Shown piece by piece: positions 50,772-58,821 of a stretch of 64,000 bases of DNA. The stretch's first letter is position 1; every line of letters begins with the position of its first letter. A program made the translations under genes and the position numbers. The notes beneath the pieces were generated by a model that was given only the letters and a program-made list of their open reading frames with translations, did no database searches and was not told the origin of the DNA. The stretch is from contig CAWDXO010000015.1 of assembly GCA_963806335.1 (NCBI GenBank), forward strand, positions 1 through 64,000. The letters run 5' to 3'. The DNA comes from Palsa-504 sp963806335 (GTDB lineage: Bacteria; Actinomycetota; Actinomycetes; Streptosporangiales; Streptosporangiaceae).

Positions 50772-53159
50772 CCACTCAGCTGACCACGACCGACCCCGCG
50801 GCCGAACCGGAAAGGCCGCCGCGCGGCCGGCTCAAGCGGCTGGTGCTCGGCCGCCCGGCCGACCCCCGGTGGGCGCGGCCGGCGCTGTGGGCCGTGCTGA
50901 TCCTGGCCGCGGTCCTGTACTCCTGGGACCTGTCCCGCAACGGCGACGCGAACGCGTTTTACGCGGCCGCGGTGCTGAGCGGGACGGAGAGCTGGAAGGC
51001 GTTCTTCTACGGGTCGCTGGATTCCGCCTCGTTCATCACGGTCGACAAGCCGCCGCTCGCGTTCTGGGTCATGGGGATCTCCGCGCGCGTATTCGGATTC
51101 AACAGCTGGAGCCTGCTGCTACCGCAGGCGGCCGAAGGCGTCGCCGCCGTCGCCGTCGTGTACGCCGCGGTGCGGCGCAGCGTCGCCAGCCTGACCGGGG
51201 AGCGCGGCGCCTACGCGGCGGCGCTGATCGCCGCGCTCGTCCTCACGCTGACCCCGATGGTGGTGGCGATCAACCGGGACGACAACCCCGACACGATGCT
51301 GACGCTGCTGCTCGCGGTCAGCGCGTGGGCGCTGCTTGAGTCGCTCCGGGCCAGCCAGCGGCATCAGCTGCGCTGGCTGACGCTGAGCGCGGTGGCGTTC
51401 GGGCTGGCGTTCAACACGAAGATGCTCGAGGGGTTCATCGCGCTGCCTGCGCTGCCGGTCGTGTACCTGATCGCGTCGAAGGCCAGGCTGCGCACGCGTA
51501 TCTGGCGGCTTGCGGTCGCGGGCGGCGTGCTGGCCGTGGTCACGCTGTCCTGGATGACCATCGTCGACCTCATCCCCAAGACGAGCCGTCCTTACATCGG
51601 TAGCAGCGCGAACGACACTGTTCTGGAACCTCGCCGTCGGCTACAACGGCTTCGGCCGGATTACCGGCGGCGGTGCGGGCTTCGGGCGTGGCGGCGGACT
51701 CGGCGGCGGCGGACTCGGCGGAGCCCGCACAGGCGGTTCTGGCGCGGACGGTTTCGGGACGGGCGGTTTCGGCGCCGGAGCTGGGACGGGCGCGGGAGCT
51801 GGGACGGGCGCGGGAGCTGGGACGGGCGCGGGAGCTGGGACGGGCGCGGGAGCTGGGACGGGCGCGGGAGCTGGGACGGGCGCGGGAGCTGGGACGGGCG
51901 CGGGAGCTGGCGGAGCCTTCGGCCGGGGGGGCACAGGCCGGGCGGGCAACTTCAGCGATCTCGCCCACCGGGCCGCGGGCGGCGCCGTCGGTGGTGGTGG
52001 TGGTGGTTTCGGTGGCCAGGCGGGTATAGGGCGGATGTTCGGCTCGACGCTCGGCGGCCAGATCTCCTGGCTCATCCCGTTCGCCGTGATCGCGCTGATC
52101 GGGACCCTCATCCTCATCGGCCGGCGGCCGAGGACCGACCTCGCGCGGGCCAGCGTGCTGCTGTGGGGCGGCTGGTTCCTGCTGGAGTTCTTCGTGCTCA
52201 GCTTCCAGCAGGGCACTCAGCACCCGTATTACGTCAGCGCCATGGCTCCGCCGGTCGCCGCGCTGACCGGCATCGGCGCGGTGGCCTTCTACCAGGCCTG
52301 CCGGCGTTCCGGATGGTGGAGACTGGTGCTCCCGGCAGCGATCGCCGGCACCGGCGGATGGGCCTTCGTGCTGTTGCGCCGCACCCCGAACTGGAATCCG
52401 TGGCTGGCCTGGGCGGTCGTCGGCGCCACGGCGGTGGCGGTGCTCGCGCTGGCGTTCGGCTGGCTGCGCGGCCGGGGACCCGGCGTGCCCGGCATGCCCG
52501 GCGGCAGGCGCGGCCTGGGGCGGGTGTTCGCGGTGGCCGGGGTGGCTGGCCTGATCGCGGTGCTGGCGGGACCGGCCGCGTACACGTTGACGCCGCTCTC
52601 GCGGACGATCTCAGGTAGCAACCCGGTGGCCGGGCCGACGGCGGGCGGAGGTGGGTTCGCGGGGGGCTTCCCCGGTATCGGCCCGGTTGCCACGCCCGCC
52701 GGCGGTACCGGCCTGGGTCGTGGTACGGGCCGGGCGGGCGTGGCTGGCGGTACGGTCGGTGGGGGTCTGGCGGGCCTGGCGGGCCTGGCAGGCGGCGGAT
52801 TCGGCGGCTCGGCAAGCCGGTCAGAGATCGCTTACCTGGAGGCGCACCGCGACGGCGCGACCTGGCTAGTCGCGGTGCAAGGGTCGTCGGCGGCCGCGTC
52901 GATCATCCTGGCGACCGGTGGCGTACCGGTGATGGCCATGGGCGGGTTCAGGGGCACCGATCCGGCGCCGACTCTGGCTCAGTTCGAGCAGTACGTCAAG
53001 CAGGGCAAGCTGCACTACGTGATGACCGGCGGCCGAGGCGGTCTGGGCGGGGGCGCTGTCACCTTGTGGGTTGAACAGAACTGCACGGTGGTGCCGGTGT
53101 CCGCTTACGGCGGTTCGGCGACGGCGGGTGCGGCCAGCGGGCTGTATCACTGCGGATAG
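50768..53159 (+). CDS. GT39/ArnT-like lipid-linked sugar transferase, frameshifted
   Basis: The N-terminal half (50768 to about 51620) is a membrane GT of the PMT/ArnT type: DLSRNGDANAFYAAAV, FITVDKPPLAFWVMGISARVFG, NRDDNPDTMLTLLLAVSAWALL and NTKMLEGFIALPALPVVYL. After SANDTVL the frame turns into an Arg-rich stretch ending at 52618. In the neighbouring frame the family sequence goes on as NLAVGYNGFGRI, then a Gly/Ala-rich loop with tandem repeats and, from 52035, membrane helices GQISWLIPFAVIALIGTLILIG to a C-terminal external domain ending at 53159. Removing one G in CTGGAACC at about 51622-51627 restores VLNLAVGYNGFGRI. Transfers a sugar to an envelope protein or glycan. Confidence 0.83.
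51783..51908. repeat. 18-bp tandem repeat, seven copies
   Basis: Seven exact copies of GGGACGGGCGCGGGAGCT from 51783, with a partial copy before them. In the restored frame of the GT39 gene each unit adds the six residues GTGAGA, so the external loop is a Gly/Ala/Thr repeat. Perfect copies at this length point to slippage and probable strain-to-strain variation. Confidence 0.9.
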
Positions 53160-53330
53160 GCCGCCAGGGACGCACACCGGAGATCGTTCGTCAGGTTTCG
53201 TCGTGATAGGGCAGGTAGCAAATCTACAAACGGCCGAGCTGACCGTCGGCTCACGATAGTGGCCACCGTGAAGCTGTGACTCGGTGACCTATCGATGCCC
53301 CTATGGGCGTGTTGCGCTCGACGGCCGCGC

Positions 53331-53376
53331 TTTGTCTGCGGTTTCGGGTGCCATCACCCCCGAAACCGCAGACAAA
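53331..53376. terminator. Strong palindrome between converging genes
   Basis: TTTGTCTGCGGTTTCGGG (53331-53348) and CCCGAAACCGCAGACAAA (53359-53376) are exact 18-bp arms around a 10-base loop, between the end of the GT39 gene and the end of the second shikimate kinase. Its AT-rich base suits a bidirectional terminator. Confidence 0.75.
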
Positions 53377-53379
53377 TCC

Positions 53380-54060
53380 TCATCTCGGCACGTGCCTCGC
53401 CAACCAAGATGGTGACGGAACATCCCGGGCCGCCGGATCGGGCGGGCCCGGGGCGTGTGGCTGGGAGTCGACTCCCAGCCCTGAGTTACCGTTTCTCGCG
53501 AACTCCTGGGGCCGGCGTCCGGAATTTCCTGGCGAGTCCGCTCCGGGTCGCGCCGCCGTTGCGGCGGAGGCGGGGCCGCCGACGAGCTGAGCGAGGACAT
53601 CCTGGCTGACGGCTTCGGGTCGGCGGCCGTCGGTAGCCACCGTCAGCGTGGCCACTCCCTCGTAAACCGACAGCCGGTGCCGGTAAAGGGACTCGAGGTC
53701 GGGTCGGCTGAGCAGCGGCCTGTACTGGTCGCCCGCCACCCGGAGCATCGCTTCGCCGTAACCCACCTTCAGGTAGATGACCTGGGCAGACTTGAGCCGC
53801 TTGATGGTCTCCTGATGTTCCGCCGCACCGCCGCCGAGGGCCAGTACGGCCCCAGGGCCGTCGATCAGCTCCGCGACGACCCGCTGCTCCAGGTCACGGA
53901 ACGCGGGCTCACCGTCCGCGGCGAAGATCTCCCGGACGGACCGCCCTGTCTGTTGCTCAATGACCAGGTCGCTGTCGATGAACGGCAGACCCAGGCGCTC
54001 CGACAGCAGGTGCCCCACGGTGGTCTTGCCGGCCCCCATGAACCCGACGAGGACGATCAT
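53380..54060 (-). CDS. Second shikimate kinase
   Basis: A complete second shikimate kinase of 226 residues. Walker A GFMGAGKTTVGHLL (residues 6-19), shikimate-binding DSD at about 30-32 (FIDSDLVIE), Arg in GEPAFRDLEQ at about 51-60, the GGG of LALGGGAAEH, lid Arg in YRPLLSRP at about 113-120 and RHRLSVYEGVATLTV. After about residue 165 there is a low-complexity Pro/Ala/Arg tail of about 60 residues, not part of the fold. Its ATG overlaps the aroQ stop (ATGA), so it is the last gene of the aro operon. The paralogue at 55651 is less canonical (GSG). Which of the two is the main enzyme cannot be told. Confidence 0.85.
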   Translation of the reverse strand: MIVLVGFMGAGKTTVGHLLSERLGLPFIDSDLVIEQQTGRSVREIFAADGEPAFRDLEQRVVAELIDGPGAVLALGGGAAEHQETIKRLKSAQVIYLKVGYGEAMLRVAGDQYRPLLSRPDLESLYRHRLSVYEGVATLTVATDGRRPEAVSQDVLAQLVGGPASAATAARPGADSPGNSGRRPQEFARNGNSGLGVDSQPHAPGPPDPAARDVPSPSWLARHVPR

Positions 54061-54572
54061 GGTGCGGCTGGCTTATCCGGGTCCGCGGGCTCGGCGGGCT
54101 CTTCCAGGCCTGGCCCGGGCTGACCGGCGCGGTCCTCGGCGGCTAGCTCGGCGATCGCCTGCAGCGCCAGCTGGTAGGAGACCAGGCCGAAACCGGCCAC
54201 CGTCCCGTTCGCGACCCCGGCCACCACCGACGTGTGCCGGAACTCCTCGCGCGCCGCCGGGTTGGAAAGGTGCACCTCTACCAGCGGGGCGGTCCGCATG
54301 GCCAGGGCGTCCCGCAGCGCGTAGGAGTAGTGCGTGAACGCGGCGGGGTTGAGCACCACCGGCAGCCGGGCGTCGGCGGCCTCGTGTACCCAGCTGATCA
54401 TTTCGCTCTCGTCGTCGGTCTGCCGGACCTCGACGCTCAGGCCGAGCTTGCGGCCGGTCGAGCGGCATACCTCGGCCAGGTCCTCGAACGAGGTCGAGCC
54501 GTAGATCTCCGGTTCCCTGATGCCGAGGCGGCCGAGGTTCGGCCCGTTGAGGACGAGCACCTGCGTTATCAC
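54057..54572 (-). CDS. aroQ: Type II 3-dehydroquinate dehydratase
   Basis: Converts 3-dehydroquinate to 3-dehydroshikimate. The first ~150 of 171 residues form the dodecameric type II enzyme: VLVLNGPNLGRLGIREPEIYGS (lid with Arg and Tyr at about residues 17-24), VVLNPAAFTHYSYALRDAL with the catalytic His region at about 75-93, and EVHLSNPAAREEFRHTSV at about 99-116. The C-terminal ~30 residues are Glu/Pro rich and variable. It overlaps aroB at its start (GTGA). Confidence 0.93.
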   Translation of the reverse strand: MITQVLVLNGPNLGRLGIREPEIYGSTSFEDLAEVCRSTGRKLGLSVEVRQTDDESEMISWVHEAADARLPVVLNPAAFTHYSYALRDALAMRTAPLVEVHLSNPAAREEFRHTSVVAGVANGTVAGFGLVSYQLALQAIAELAAEDRAGQPGPGLEEPAEPADPDKPAAP

Positions 54573-55654
54573 TGGGACACCTCCTGGTATGCCTGCCGCA
54601 GGAGGTCCTCGGGCGGATCGTCGAGAATCCCGGGACGGGCCAGGCCGTCAAGCACCACGAATCTTAGCCGCGCGCCGCGGGCCTTCTTATCTACGCCCAT
54701 GGCCGCCCGCAGCGACGGCCACACGCCCGCCGGGTACGCCGTCGGCAGCCCCACGCTGGCCAGCACGGTCCGGTGCATCGCGGCGAGGTCCGGGTCGAGC
54801 CGCCCGGCGAGCCGGGCCAGTTCGGCGGCGTACACCATGCCGATGGCGACGGCGTCCCCGTGCCTGAACCGGTATCCCTCGACCCGCTCGATGGCGTGGC
54901 CGAGCGTATGCCCGTAGTTCAGGATCTCCCGCGGGCCCGCCTCGGTCAGATCCTTGGATACCACGTCGGCCTTGACCCGGATCGCGCGCTCGATCAGCTC
55001 ACGCGCGTGGGTGCCGTGCGGCACCGTAGCGCCCTCGGGGTCCGCCAGGACCAGGTCCAGGATGACCGGGTCGGCGATGAACCCGGTCTTGATCACTTCG
55101 GCGAGTCCGGCTACGTAATCCGCCCCCGGCAGCGTCTCCAGCGTGACCAGGTCGGCGAGCACGCCGGACGGCGAGTGGAAGGCGCCGACCAGGTTCTTGC
55201 CCTCGGGAATGTCGATCGCGGTCTTCCCGCCCACCGCGGCGTCAGCCATGCCGAGCAGGGTGGTCGGGACGAGGACGGCCTTGACGCCGCGGAGCCAGGT
55301 CGCGGCCACGAAACCGGCCAGGTCGGTCGCTGCTCCCCCGCCGATCCCCACGACGCAATCCGACCGGGTCACGCCGTGCTGGGCAAGCCGCGACCACAGC
55401 CTGGCCGCGACGTCGATGGTCTTAGCCGCCTCACCGTCCGGGACCGGCTCGGCGTAGACGGTCAGGCCGGCTGCCCGCAGCGCGCCGCAGGCGGGCCTGG
55501 CGATCTCGCCGAGGGTTTCGGCGTGGATCACGACCACGGTCCTAGCGTCCTTCGGGACCAGGCCGGCTAGCTCGCCGAGCACGCCCACGCCGACCACGAC
55601 CCGGTAAGGCTGGCCGCCGTCGGAGGGAGTGACGCCGATCCTGGTCGCGGTCAT
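54569..55654 (-). CDS. aroB: 3-Dehydroquinate synthase
   Basis: NAD- and metal-dependent cyclisation of DAHP. The 361 residues have VVIHAETLGEIA and the NAD-site GIGGGAATDLAGFVAATWLRG at about residues 102-122, VPTTLLGMADAAVGGKTAIDIPEGKNLVGAFHSP at about 129-162, and the metal-ligand block EILNYGHTLGHAIERVEGYRFRHGDAVAIGMVYAA at about 235-269. Complete. It starts within the aroK stop (ATGA) and ends within the aroQ start (GTGA), so the whole aro set is translated as one operon. Confidence 0.95.
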   Translation of the reverse strand: MTATRIGVTPSDGGQPYRVVVGVGVLGELAGLVPKDARTVVVIHAETLGEIARPACGALRAAGLTVYAEPVPDGEAAKTIDVAARLWSRLAQHGVTRSDCVVGIGGGAATDLAGFVAATWLRGVKAVLVPTTLLGMADAAVGGKTAIDIPEGKNLVGAFHSPSGVLADLVTLETLPGADYVAGLAEVIKTGFIADPVILDLVLADPEGATVPHGTHARELIERAIRVKADVVSKDLTEAGPREILNYGHTLGHAIERVEGYRFRHGDAVAIGMVYAAELARLAGRLDPDLAAMHRTVLASVGLPTAYPAGVWPSLRAAMGVDKKARGARLRFVVLDGLARPGILDDPPEDLLRQAYQEVSQ

Positions 55655-56181
55655 TCCTTCATCCCCGCGGCGACCTCGCCGGCGACCTCGTCTAGGTCCA
55701 GGTCGTCGGTTGGCACCGTGACGGAGGCGAGTCGCCGGTAAAGCGCGTCGCGCTCGTCCAGCATGGCGCGCAGGCGGCCGCGCGGGTTGCCCGGGACCAC
55801 GACCCGGGGCCGGTCCAGGCCGAGCCGCCGGGCGACCGTGCTGAAGCTCGCCGACAGGTAGACGACGGGCAGGCCGTTCAGCAGGTGCTGGACCGCTTCG
55901 TCGAGAACCGCACCGCTGCCGAGTGCGAGCACCCCGCCGTGCTCGCGCAGCGTGCCGTCCTCCTTCAGGGCACCGGTCACCGCCGTGCGCTCCAGCTCAC
56001 GGAAGGCCTCCTCGCCGTTCTCGATGAAGATGTCGGCGACCGGCTTGCCCGCGGTCACCCCGACCTCGGCGTCGGTATCGGTGAACTCCACCCCGAGGCG
56101 GGCCGCGACGAGCGGGCCTATCGAGGACTTGCCCGCGCCGGGCGGCCCGATCAAGACGACGAGCGGGCGCGCGGGGCTCAC
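55651..56181 (-). CDS. aroK: Shikimate kinase
   Basis: Phosphorylates shikimate. The frame is open upstream to 56772 through antisense aroC, but the GTG at 56181 overlapping the aroC TGA by four bases starts the family (SPARPLVVLIGPPGAGKSS). 176 residues with Walker A GPPGAGKSSIG, EFTDTDAEVGVTAG (shikimate Asp), GEEAFRELERTAV, LALGSGAVLDEAV and RGRLRAMLDERDALYRRLASVTV. The GGG of the family reads GSG here, and the lid region has an unusual run (RPRVVVPGNP). It is the kinase in the canonical aroC-aroK-aroB place. Confidence 0.9.
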   Translation of the reverse strand: MSPARPLVVLIGPPGAGKSSIGPLVAARLGVEFTDTDAEVGVTAGKPVADIFIENGEEAFRELERTAVTGALKEDGTLREHGGVLALGSGAVLDEAVQHLLNGLPVVYLSASFSTVARRLGLDRPRVVVPGNPRGRLRAMLDERDALYRRLASVTVPTDDLDLDEVAGEVAAGMKE

Positions 56182-57356
56182 GAGATCACCAGGGCCTTCA
56201 GGTAGCTCTCGGCGTTGCGGCGCATCTCTTCCACCGAGTCGCCACCGAACTTCTCGATCGCCGCCTCGGCCAGGACCAGGGCCACCATCGCCTCGGCCAC
56301 CACGCCCGCCGCCGGAACCGCCGTCGCGTCGCTGCGCTGGTTGATCGCCTTGGCCGGCTCGCCGGTGCTGGTGTCGATGGTGTCGAGCGCCCGCGGCACC
56401 GTCGAGATGGGCTTCATCGCGGCGCGGACCCGGAGCACCTCGCCGGTGCTCATCCCGCCTTCGATGCCGCCGGCCCGGTTGGTCCGCCGCGCGATCGCGC
56501 CATCGGCGGCCTCGATCTCGTCGTGGGCGACCGACCCGCGCCGGGTCGCGGTGGTGAAGCCGTCTCCGACCTCGACGCCCTTGATGGCCTGGATGGACAT
56601 CAGCGCGCCGGCCAGCCTGCCGTCCAGGCGCCGGTCCCAGTGGGTGAAGCTGCCCAGACCGGGCGGCAGCCCGAACGCCAGCATCTCCACGACGCCGCCC
56701 AGGGTGTCGCCGTCCTTGCGGGCGGCGTCGATCTCGGCCACCATCGCGGCGCTGGTCGCGGCGTCGAAGCACCGCACCGGGTCGGCGTCGACGGCGGCGG
56801 CGTCATCCGGGCCTGGCATCAGCCCAGCCGGGGTCCGCACCTGGCCGATCGCCACCACGTGACTGAGGATCTCGACGCCAAGCACCTGGCTGAGCAGCCG
56901 CCGCGCGACCTCGCCGAGTGCCACCCGGGCGGCCGTCTCCCGCGCGCTGGCTCGCTCCAGGACCGGCCGGGCGTCATGGAAGCCGTACTTCTGCATCCCG
57001 GCCAGGTCCGCGTGGCCCGGACGCGGCCTGGTCAGCGGGGCGTTCCTGGCCAGGCCGTCCAGTTCGCCCGGCGGCACGGGGTCGGCGGACATTACCGTCT
57101 CCCACTTGGGCCATTCGGTGTTGGCGACCCTGATCGCCAGCGGGCCGCCGAGCGTGCGGCCGTGCCTGACGCCCCCGGTGAGTTCCACCTGGTCCTGTTC
57201 GAACGTCATCCGTGCGCCCCGGCCGTACCCGGCCCGCCTTCTGGCCAGGGCGGCGGCGATGTCCTCGGTGCTGACCCGCACTCCTGCGGGCACGCCCTCG
57301 CAAATCGCGACGAGCGCGCGCCCGTGCGATTCGCCTGCCGTCAGCCAGCGAAACAT
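56178..57356 (-). CDS. aroC: Chorismate synthase
   Basis: Makes chorismate from EPSP using reduced FMN. The ATG at 57356 (MFRWLTAGESHGRALVAICEG) gives the standard N-terminus; an in-frame upstream TTG is less likely. Signatures: GESHGRAL at about residues 8-15, RARPGH-like RPRPGHADLAGMQKYGFHDARPVLERASARETAARVALG at about 111-149, and NRAGGIEGGMSTGEVLRVRAAMKPISTV at about 290-317. About 392 residues, complete. It leads the aro operon and is preceded by an SseB-like gene. Confidence 0.96.
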   Translation of the reverse strand: MFRWLTAGESHGRALVAICEGVPAGVRVSTEDIAAALARRRAGYGRGARMTFEQDQVELTGGVRHGRTLGGPLAIRVANTEWPKWETVMSADPVPPGELDGLARNAPLTRPRPGHADLAGMQKYGFHDARPVLERASARETAARVALGEVARRLLSQVLGVEILSHVVAIGQVRTPAGLMPGPDDAAAVDADPVRCFDAATSAAMVAEIDAARKDGDTLGGVVEMLAFGLPPGLGSFTHWDRRLDGRLAGALMSIQAIKGVEVGDGFTTATRRGSVAHDEIEAADGAIARRTNRAGGIEGGMSTGEVLRVRAAMKPISTVPRALDTIDTSTGEPAKAINQRSDATAVPAAGVVAEAMVALVLAEAAIEKFGGDSVEEMRRNAESYLKALVIS

Positions 57357-57366
57357 GGTCAAGATC

Positions 57367-58047
57367 CTAAGCGACGGTGAACTCGATGCCGCGGCGCAGC
57401 CGTCCGGCTAGGCGCGCCGCGATGCTGTTCGCCGCCCGGTCCACGACAGGTTGCCAGTCCCGGGTCGCGAGGATGAGCCTGATCGCGAGATCCGCCTCGT
57501 CAGCGCTGCTGGCGGCCAGGCTGAATCCCGCGATGCCGGGTTCCGCGGCGACCGCCGCCTCGACTTGCGCGCGTACATCGGCATCCTCATGCGCGAGCGG
57601 CACCGGGTGGCCCGCGGCGAGCGCGGCCAGCCGGTCGCCCTCGACCGCCAGCGGCACGGGCCCGGCCACGTCGATGACGACCGCACAGCCGTCGGCGACC
57701 GCGGCGCGCCACACCCGGTCCGCTTCTGCGGGCACCGGGCGCGCGCTAGGCCGCCACCGGGTCAGCGCATCGAGGCAGGTGAAGGCGAGCACGGCGGGCC
57801 TTCCGTCCTGGCCGATCAGCGTGGGCAGCACCATCTCGCTGTTCTTGTCCCCCTGGGCAGACGTCGAGCCGTCGGCGAGGACCGCGACCACCGGGACGAG
57901 CAGCCGCGCGGCGGACAACGCGATCAGGGCCGCCTGCTCACTGCCTTTCCCTGCCAGGTACGCCGAGAGAGCTTGCGCCACGCGCGGATCGGCAGCGCCG
58001 TCGTCATGGCGGAACTGCTGGCCGCCAGGGTTCAGGTGACCGGACAC
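57367..58047 (-). CDS. SseB family protein
   Basis: 226 residues from GTG 58047 (SGHLNPGGQQFRHDDGAADPRVAQALSAYLAG); the upstream open frame is not like the family. SseB-type N-terminal domain: SAARLLVPVVAVL, GDKNSEMVLPTLIGQDGRPAVLAFTCLDALTRW at about residues 68-100, followed by VVIDVAGPVPLAVEGDRLAALAAG. These are hallmarks of the actinobacterial SseB family, of unknown function (related to type III secretion enhanced sensitivity B). It is the first gene of the aro transcription unit or lies just upstream of it, 10 bp from aroC. Confidence 0.85.
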   Translation of the reverse strand: MSGHLNPGGQQFRHDDGAADPRVAQALSAYLAGKGSEQAALIALSAARLLVPVVAVLADGSTSAQGDKNSEMVLPTLIGQDGRPAVLAFTCLDALTRWRPSARPVPAEADRVWRAAVADGCAVVIDVAGPVPLAVEGDRLAALAAGHPVPLAHEDADVRAQVEAAVAAEPGIAGFSLAASSADEADLAIRLILATRDWQPVVDRAANSIAARLAGRLRRGIEFTVA

Positions 58048-58214
58048 GTCCACGACCCTACGCGACGTGCGGTGTTGCCTGATCACGCCCAGCCGGCGTT
58101 GTCCGCGCACAGGTCGCCGGCTTAGGTCACGTGGTAGCTATGTGACTGCGGAAAGTAATCCATCCTCTGAATGCGCAGCTTTACGGCCAATGACTGTCAT
58201 TCACTAGGCACAAT

Positions 58215-58370
58215 CAGTTGAGCGAGCCAAAGGGGCGCGGTGCCGCCTGGACTGACGAGCGAGGAACGAGCGAGGAGGGAAGGCGGCACCTGAAGGCGCC
58301 CCGGAGGCGAGCGAAAAGGATGAGTTGAGCGAGCCAAAGGGGCCCGGCGCTGCCGGAGGCGAGCGAAACA
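58215..58370. repeat. Dispersed repeat, second locus (two partial copies)
   Basis: 58215-58316 repeats the blocks of 46627-46830: GAGCGAGCCAAAGGGGC, GCGAGGAACGAGCGAGGAGG and CCCCGGAGGCGAGCG. A shorter second copy (GAGCGAGCCAAAGGGGC followed by CGGAGGCGAGCGAAA) follows at 58326-58370, without the middle block. Intergenic, upstream of the hypothetical gene at 58410. The full spacer 58048-58409 holds no gene that I can support. Confidence 0.8.
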
Positions 58371-58409
58371 GAAATGAGCGGAGCTATACGCGAGCGGAAG
58401 GGAGCGTGG

Positions 58410-58818
58410 GTGACCCAGCCCGAGCGACTGTCCGTGATCGCCCCTGGCACGCCGATGTGGAAGGCCGTCCCGCCGCGTCTGGTCGGTCCGTACCTGACCG
58501 GGCAGCGTACGGTCTTGGCCGGGTACGTCTACCGCGCCACCGACGTCCGGTTTCACAATCCCGCCGAGGCGTACCTCGCCCTGGGCCTGGGCTGGGAGGA
58601 CTCGGAGTTCACGCCGCACATGAGCGAGCTCTACCTGGTCTGCTGGCTGGCCAGGCCGATCGACGGCTATGTGGAGGCCTCGGGGCATGGCGCGGCGGAG
58701 TTCTATATCGAGCCCATCGCGATACCGGTCGGAGCCGGGATGTGCCAGGCTCGGCCCCGCGGGAGAGCAGCTCGTGGCCAGGTACGACGGCCTGGCCTGG
58801 CAGCAGACGGAGCCGTAA
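58410..58818 (+). CDS. Hypothetical protein, frame broken near its end
   Basis: I recognise no family. From GTG 58410 (GGGAG five bases upstream) the protein reads TQPERLSVIAPGTPMWKAV and goes on with ARPIDGYVEASGHGAAEFYI. Near 58740-58755 the original frame becomes Arg-rich and runs to 58892 over the start of the next gene. The neighbouring frame gives a sensible C-terminus, LGPAGEQLVARYDGLAWQQ, and stops at 58816-58818, just before the next start at 58822. Removing one base around 58750 would give about 135 residues. Tryptophan and tyrosine content is high, and no membrane helix is seen. Confidence 0.65.
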
Positions 58819-58821
58819 GCG

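Noticed and set aside
56182..56772. Extension of aroK upstream to 56772
   Set aside because: This part is antisense to aroC, is Arg/Gly rich, and the GTGA overlap with the aroC stop gives a normal start.
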